Part shown: positions 62,055-64,000 of the stretch, piece by piece
Layout: every line of letters starts with the position of its first letter
Numbering within the stretch: position 1 is the first letter of the stretch
Assembly: GCF_009296185.1 (NCBI RefSeq)
Contig: NZ_WBJR01000002.1
Span: forward strand, 326,515 to 390,514
Reading direction: 5' to 3'
From: Hydrogenovibrio sp. JE_KL2
GTDB taxonomy: Bacteria > Pseudomonadota > Gammaproteobacteria > Thiomicrospirales > Thiomicrospiraceae
DNA: 64,000 bases
The notes under the pieces: generated by a model
Seen by the model: the letters and a program-made list of their open reading frames with translations, nothing else
Databases searched by the model: none
What the model was told of the DNA's origin: nothing
Made by a program: the position numbers and the translations under genes

Positions 62055-64000
62055 ATGGCTGCAAGTAATTCTGTTGTAATCGGTCGAGTTGGAGAAATTA
62101 CCGGGGTAGTTTACATCAAACTTCCTTCTGGGGAGTTGGTACAACTTAAAGAAGGGATGGTTGTCCACGCTGACGACGTTATTGTGACGGCTGATGGTGG
62201 ATCCATTTTAATCTATTTGGCTGATGGTACAGTTTTCACTCTGGGGCAAAATTCTGTTGCCCGTCTAGACGACGATGTTATGCCAAGAGCAACGGCTGAA
62301 GAATTGCAAGCTCAGAACCAGGATGACGTTAAAGACCTGGCTCAGAAGGTTCTTTCTGGTCATGCCGACGACTTGAGTGCGACCGCTGCCGGTGAAAACG
62401 GACAGCCACTATCTTCTTCTTCTCAGACGCCAGATGCTGTTCAAGCTGATAGAGCACAAGGGAACGTCACCAGTGGATTTGATACTGGAACTCCTGATGG
62501 GCAAGGCAATGGACAGCCTGATGATCAAACCGGAAACAGTCAAAACAGCTTTTTTACGACTCAGCAAGCTGTTTTCTCGGTTTCTCTTGATATTGACAGA
62601 ATTACCTCAGATAGCTTGGTTAATGCGCAAGAAGCCAATGGCACGATTAATGTTACCGGTACGGTTACTGGGTTGAATCTAGATCACGGTACAGTCACGC
62701 TTACAGTTAATGGGAAAAATTATTCAGGAACTTACGGTTCGGATGGGAAATATTCTATTGCCGTTCCTGGAACCGATTTTGTCAATGATTCCGACCAAAT
62801 TGTACAGGCTACGACAACCGGATTTAATCAGCAGGGTGAGCAAGCAACCAGTACTTCGACAGAATTCTATTTGATTGATACCAGTGCGGGCCGTGTTTAT
62901 ATAGATCCGATTACTGGAGACAATATCGTTGCCGGTAACGAAGACAAGAGTGTCACCATTAGTGGTAGTACACGCTCCATTGCTGCCGGGCAAACCGTTA
63001 CGATTGAAGTACAAGACTCAAGTGGCAATGTTCTTTTTGACTCAACAACCTTGCCGTCTAGTCAACAGCCAACCGTAGGGGTTGATGGTAAATGGTCTAT
63101 TACTGGCGTTGATATGAGTAGTTGGCCGGATGATGCAAACTACAAAGTCATTGCCAATTCAGTTGATTCTTCTGGTAACCCAGCCATTAAAGGTGAAGAA
63201 GACTTCACAACGCGCGTGACGCAAGATGACTCTATCATTATTCAAGAAAACACCGTTGCCAATGGAAATGTATTGGCGAATGACAGCAACCCCAATAATA
63301 CGTTGAAAGTCGCTAGTTTCACTATTTCTGGAGATTCCACAACGCATAATGCGGGTGATTCCGTCACCATTTCAGGTGTAGGGCAGATGACCCTAAATGC
63401 AGATGGTAGTTATACCTTTACGCCTGTGCATGATTGGGATGGCACCGTTCCTCAAATTACTTACACCACGAACTCCGATGATAGCAGTAAGCTTGACATA
63501 AAAGTTGAGCCGGCGGGTAGTGTCCATGTTGGTACGGTCACGATTGATCCTGTTACTCAGGACAATGTTGTTAACGCATCTGAAGCTGGTAACAATATCA
63601 CAGTAACAGGTACAGCATCGGGCGGTGAAATCAAGTCTGGTGATACGGTTACTATGGTTATCAATGGTACGACATATACTGGCACGGTTGGTACTGACAA
63701 TAAATGGAGTGCAAGTGTTAAAGGTTCTGATTTGGAAGCAGATTCAGATAAAACGTTCACGGCAACCGTTACCTCAAAAGATTCTTCCGGCGCTACAGTT
63801 ATTAGTAATGCAGATCATACCTACAGTGTTGATACTCAAATTGGTACACCAGGCCATACGGGTAGCGATGCGGTGAGCATAGACAGCATCACGCAAGACA
63901 CCGGCAGCAACACAAGCGACTTCAAGACAAGTGATCAGACCTTGTCAGTCAGTGGTAAAGCCTACCTAGAGACAGGAGACACCCTAACGGTGAGCTTCAA
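62055..64000 (+). CDS. Giant LapA-like repeat adhesin, N-terminal part (runs off window)
   Basis: An open frame with no stop to the window end (648 codons and more). Residues 1-100 form a retention-module-like domain (VIGRVGEITGVVYIKLPSGE, then ADGTVFTLGQNSVARLD). TAAG lies at residues 110-113 within LSATAAGEN, which matches the LapG protease site TAAG in P. fluorescens LapA (cut near residue 108). A Ser/Gln/Gly-rich linker follows to about 165, then Ig-like repeats of about 100 residues marked by V-T-G-T and D-x-x-VNAxEA. LapA-type adhesins are exported by type I secretion and held in the outer membrane until cleaved when c-di-GMP falls. Confidence 0.85.
   Translation, partial: MAASNSVVIGRVGEITGVVYIKLPSGELVQLKEGMVVHADDVIVTADGGSILIYLADGTVFTLGQNSVARLDDDVMPRATAEELQAQNQDDVKDLAQKVLSGHADDLSATAAGENGQPLSSSSQTPDAVQADRAQGNVTSGFDTGTPDGQGNGQPDDQTGNSQNSFFTTQQAVFSVSLDIDRITSDSLVNAQEANGTINVTGTVTGLNLDHGTVTLTVNGKNYSGTYGSDGKYSIAVPGTDFVNDSDQIVQATTTGFNQQGEQATSTSTEFYLIDTSAGRVYIDPITGDNIVAGNEDKSVTISGSTRSIAAGQTVTIEVQDSSGNVLFDSTTLPSSQQPTVGVDGKWSITGVDMSSWPDDANYKVIANSVDSSGNPAIKGEEDFTTRVTQDDSIIIQENTVANGNVLANDSNPNNTLKVASFTISGDSTTHNAGDSVTISGVGQMTLNADGSYTFTPVHDWDGTVPQITYTTNSDDSSKLDIKVEPAGSVHVGTVTIDPVTQDNVVNASEAGNNITVTGTASGGEIKSGDTVTMVINGTTYTGTVGTDNKWSASVKGSDLEADSDKTFTATVTSKDSSGATVISNADHTYSVDTQIGTPGHTGSDAVSIDSITQDTGSNTSDFKTSDQTLSVSGKAYLETGDTLTVSF

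Overview
The window is chromosomal DNA from a Gram-negative gammaproteobacterium. Evidence includes outer-membrane genes (an LpxR-like lipid A deacylase, MlaA, an RND pump, a beta-barrel protein), the complete tRNA cmo5U pathway (cmoA, cmoB, cmoM), oligopeptidase A and an lplT-aas pair. Two Na+/H+ antiporters of different families (NhaD, NhaA) and an Na+/phosphate symporter suggest a marine or saline habitat. System II cytochrome c maturation (ResB/CcsA) and many c-di-GMP and chemotaxis genes resemble sulfur-oxidising Thiotrichales such as Hydrogenovibrio or Thiomicrospira. That placement is a low-confidence inference. No rRNA, tRNA, phage, intact insertion sequence or CRISPR array was seen.

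Layout. 0-8.7 kb: outer-membrane protein, DUF924, EngB, ResB-CcsA-DsbA, a stand-alone acetolactate synthase-like enzyme, a small companion protein and a nitroreductase. 9.0-14.8 kb: OxyR-like regulator, MlaA-like protein and an RND efflux pair. 15-21 kb: a GGDEF-EAL protein with a periplasmic CxxCH haem-c site, a small lipoprotein, an Na/Pi cotransporter and a globin-type GGDEF protein. 21-30.9 kb: NhaD and NhaA, YjbQ, a chemoreceptor with repeated HAMP-like modules, oligopeptidase A and the LpxR-like protein. 31-35.3 kb: LplT-like transporter, Aas-like acyltransferase/synthetase and a CPBP protease. 35.3-42.6 kb: Bat cluster 1 on the minus strand (moxR, DUF58, DUF4381, batA, batB-batC fusion, batD). 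42.8-45.9 kb: hybrid histidine kinase overlapping a ModA-like binding protein. 46-51.7 kb: cmoB, cmoA, a PIN-like gene, a hairpin-rich repeat, mltC, a nuclease and cmoM. 52.5-59.9 kb: Bat cluster 2, same gene order, plus strand. 59.9-62 kb: small membrane protein, TrxC, a His-rich duplicated protein and a Ser/Thr-rich protein. 62.06-64 kb: start of a giant repeat adhesin with a LapA-type retention module, running off the window.

Two themes stand out. First, a 19-bp motif (AAAATCTGCCAGGTTGGGG or close variants) occurs at least ten times in both orientations. It lies between genes, as an inverted pair between convergent genes, and inside four coding positions, where it is read as four different peptides. 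That implies DNA- or RNA-level function or mobility. Second, several genes could form one output: a haem-c GGDEF/EAL protein, a globin GGDEF protein, and a LapA-like adhesin with a TAAG site at residues 110-113 where LapG-type proteases cut. Together they suggest gas- or redox-controlled attachment through c-di-GMP; LapD and LapG are not in the window.
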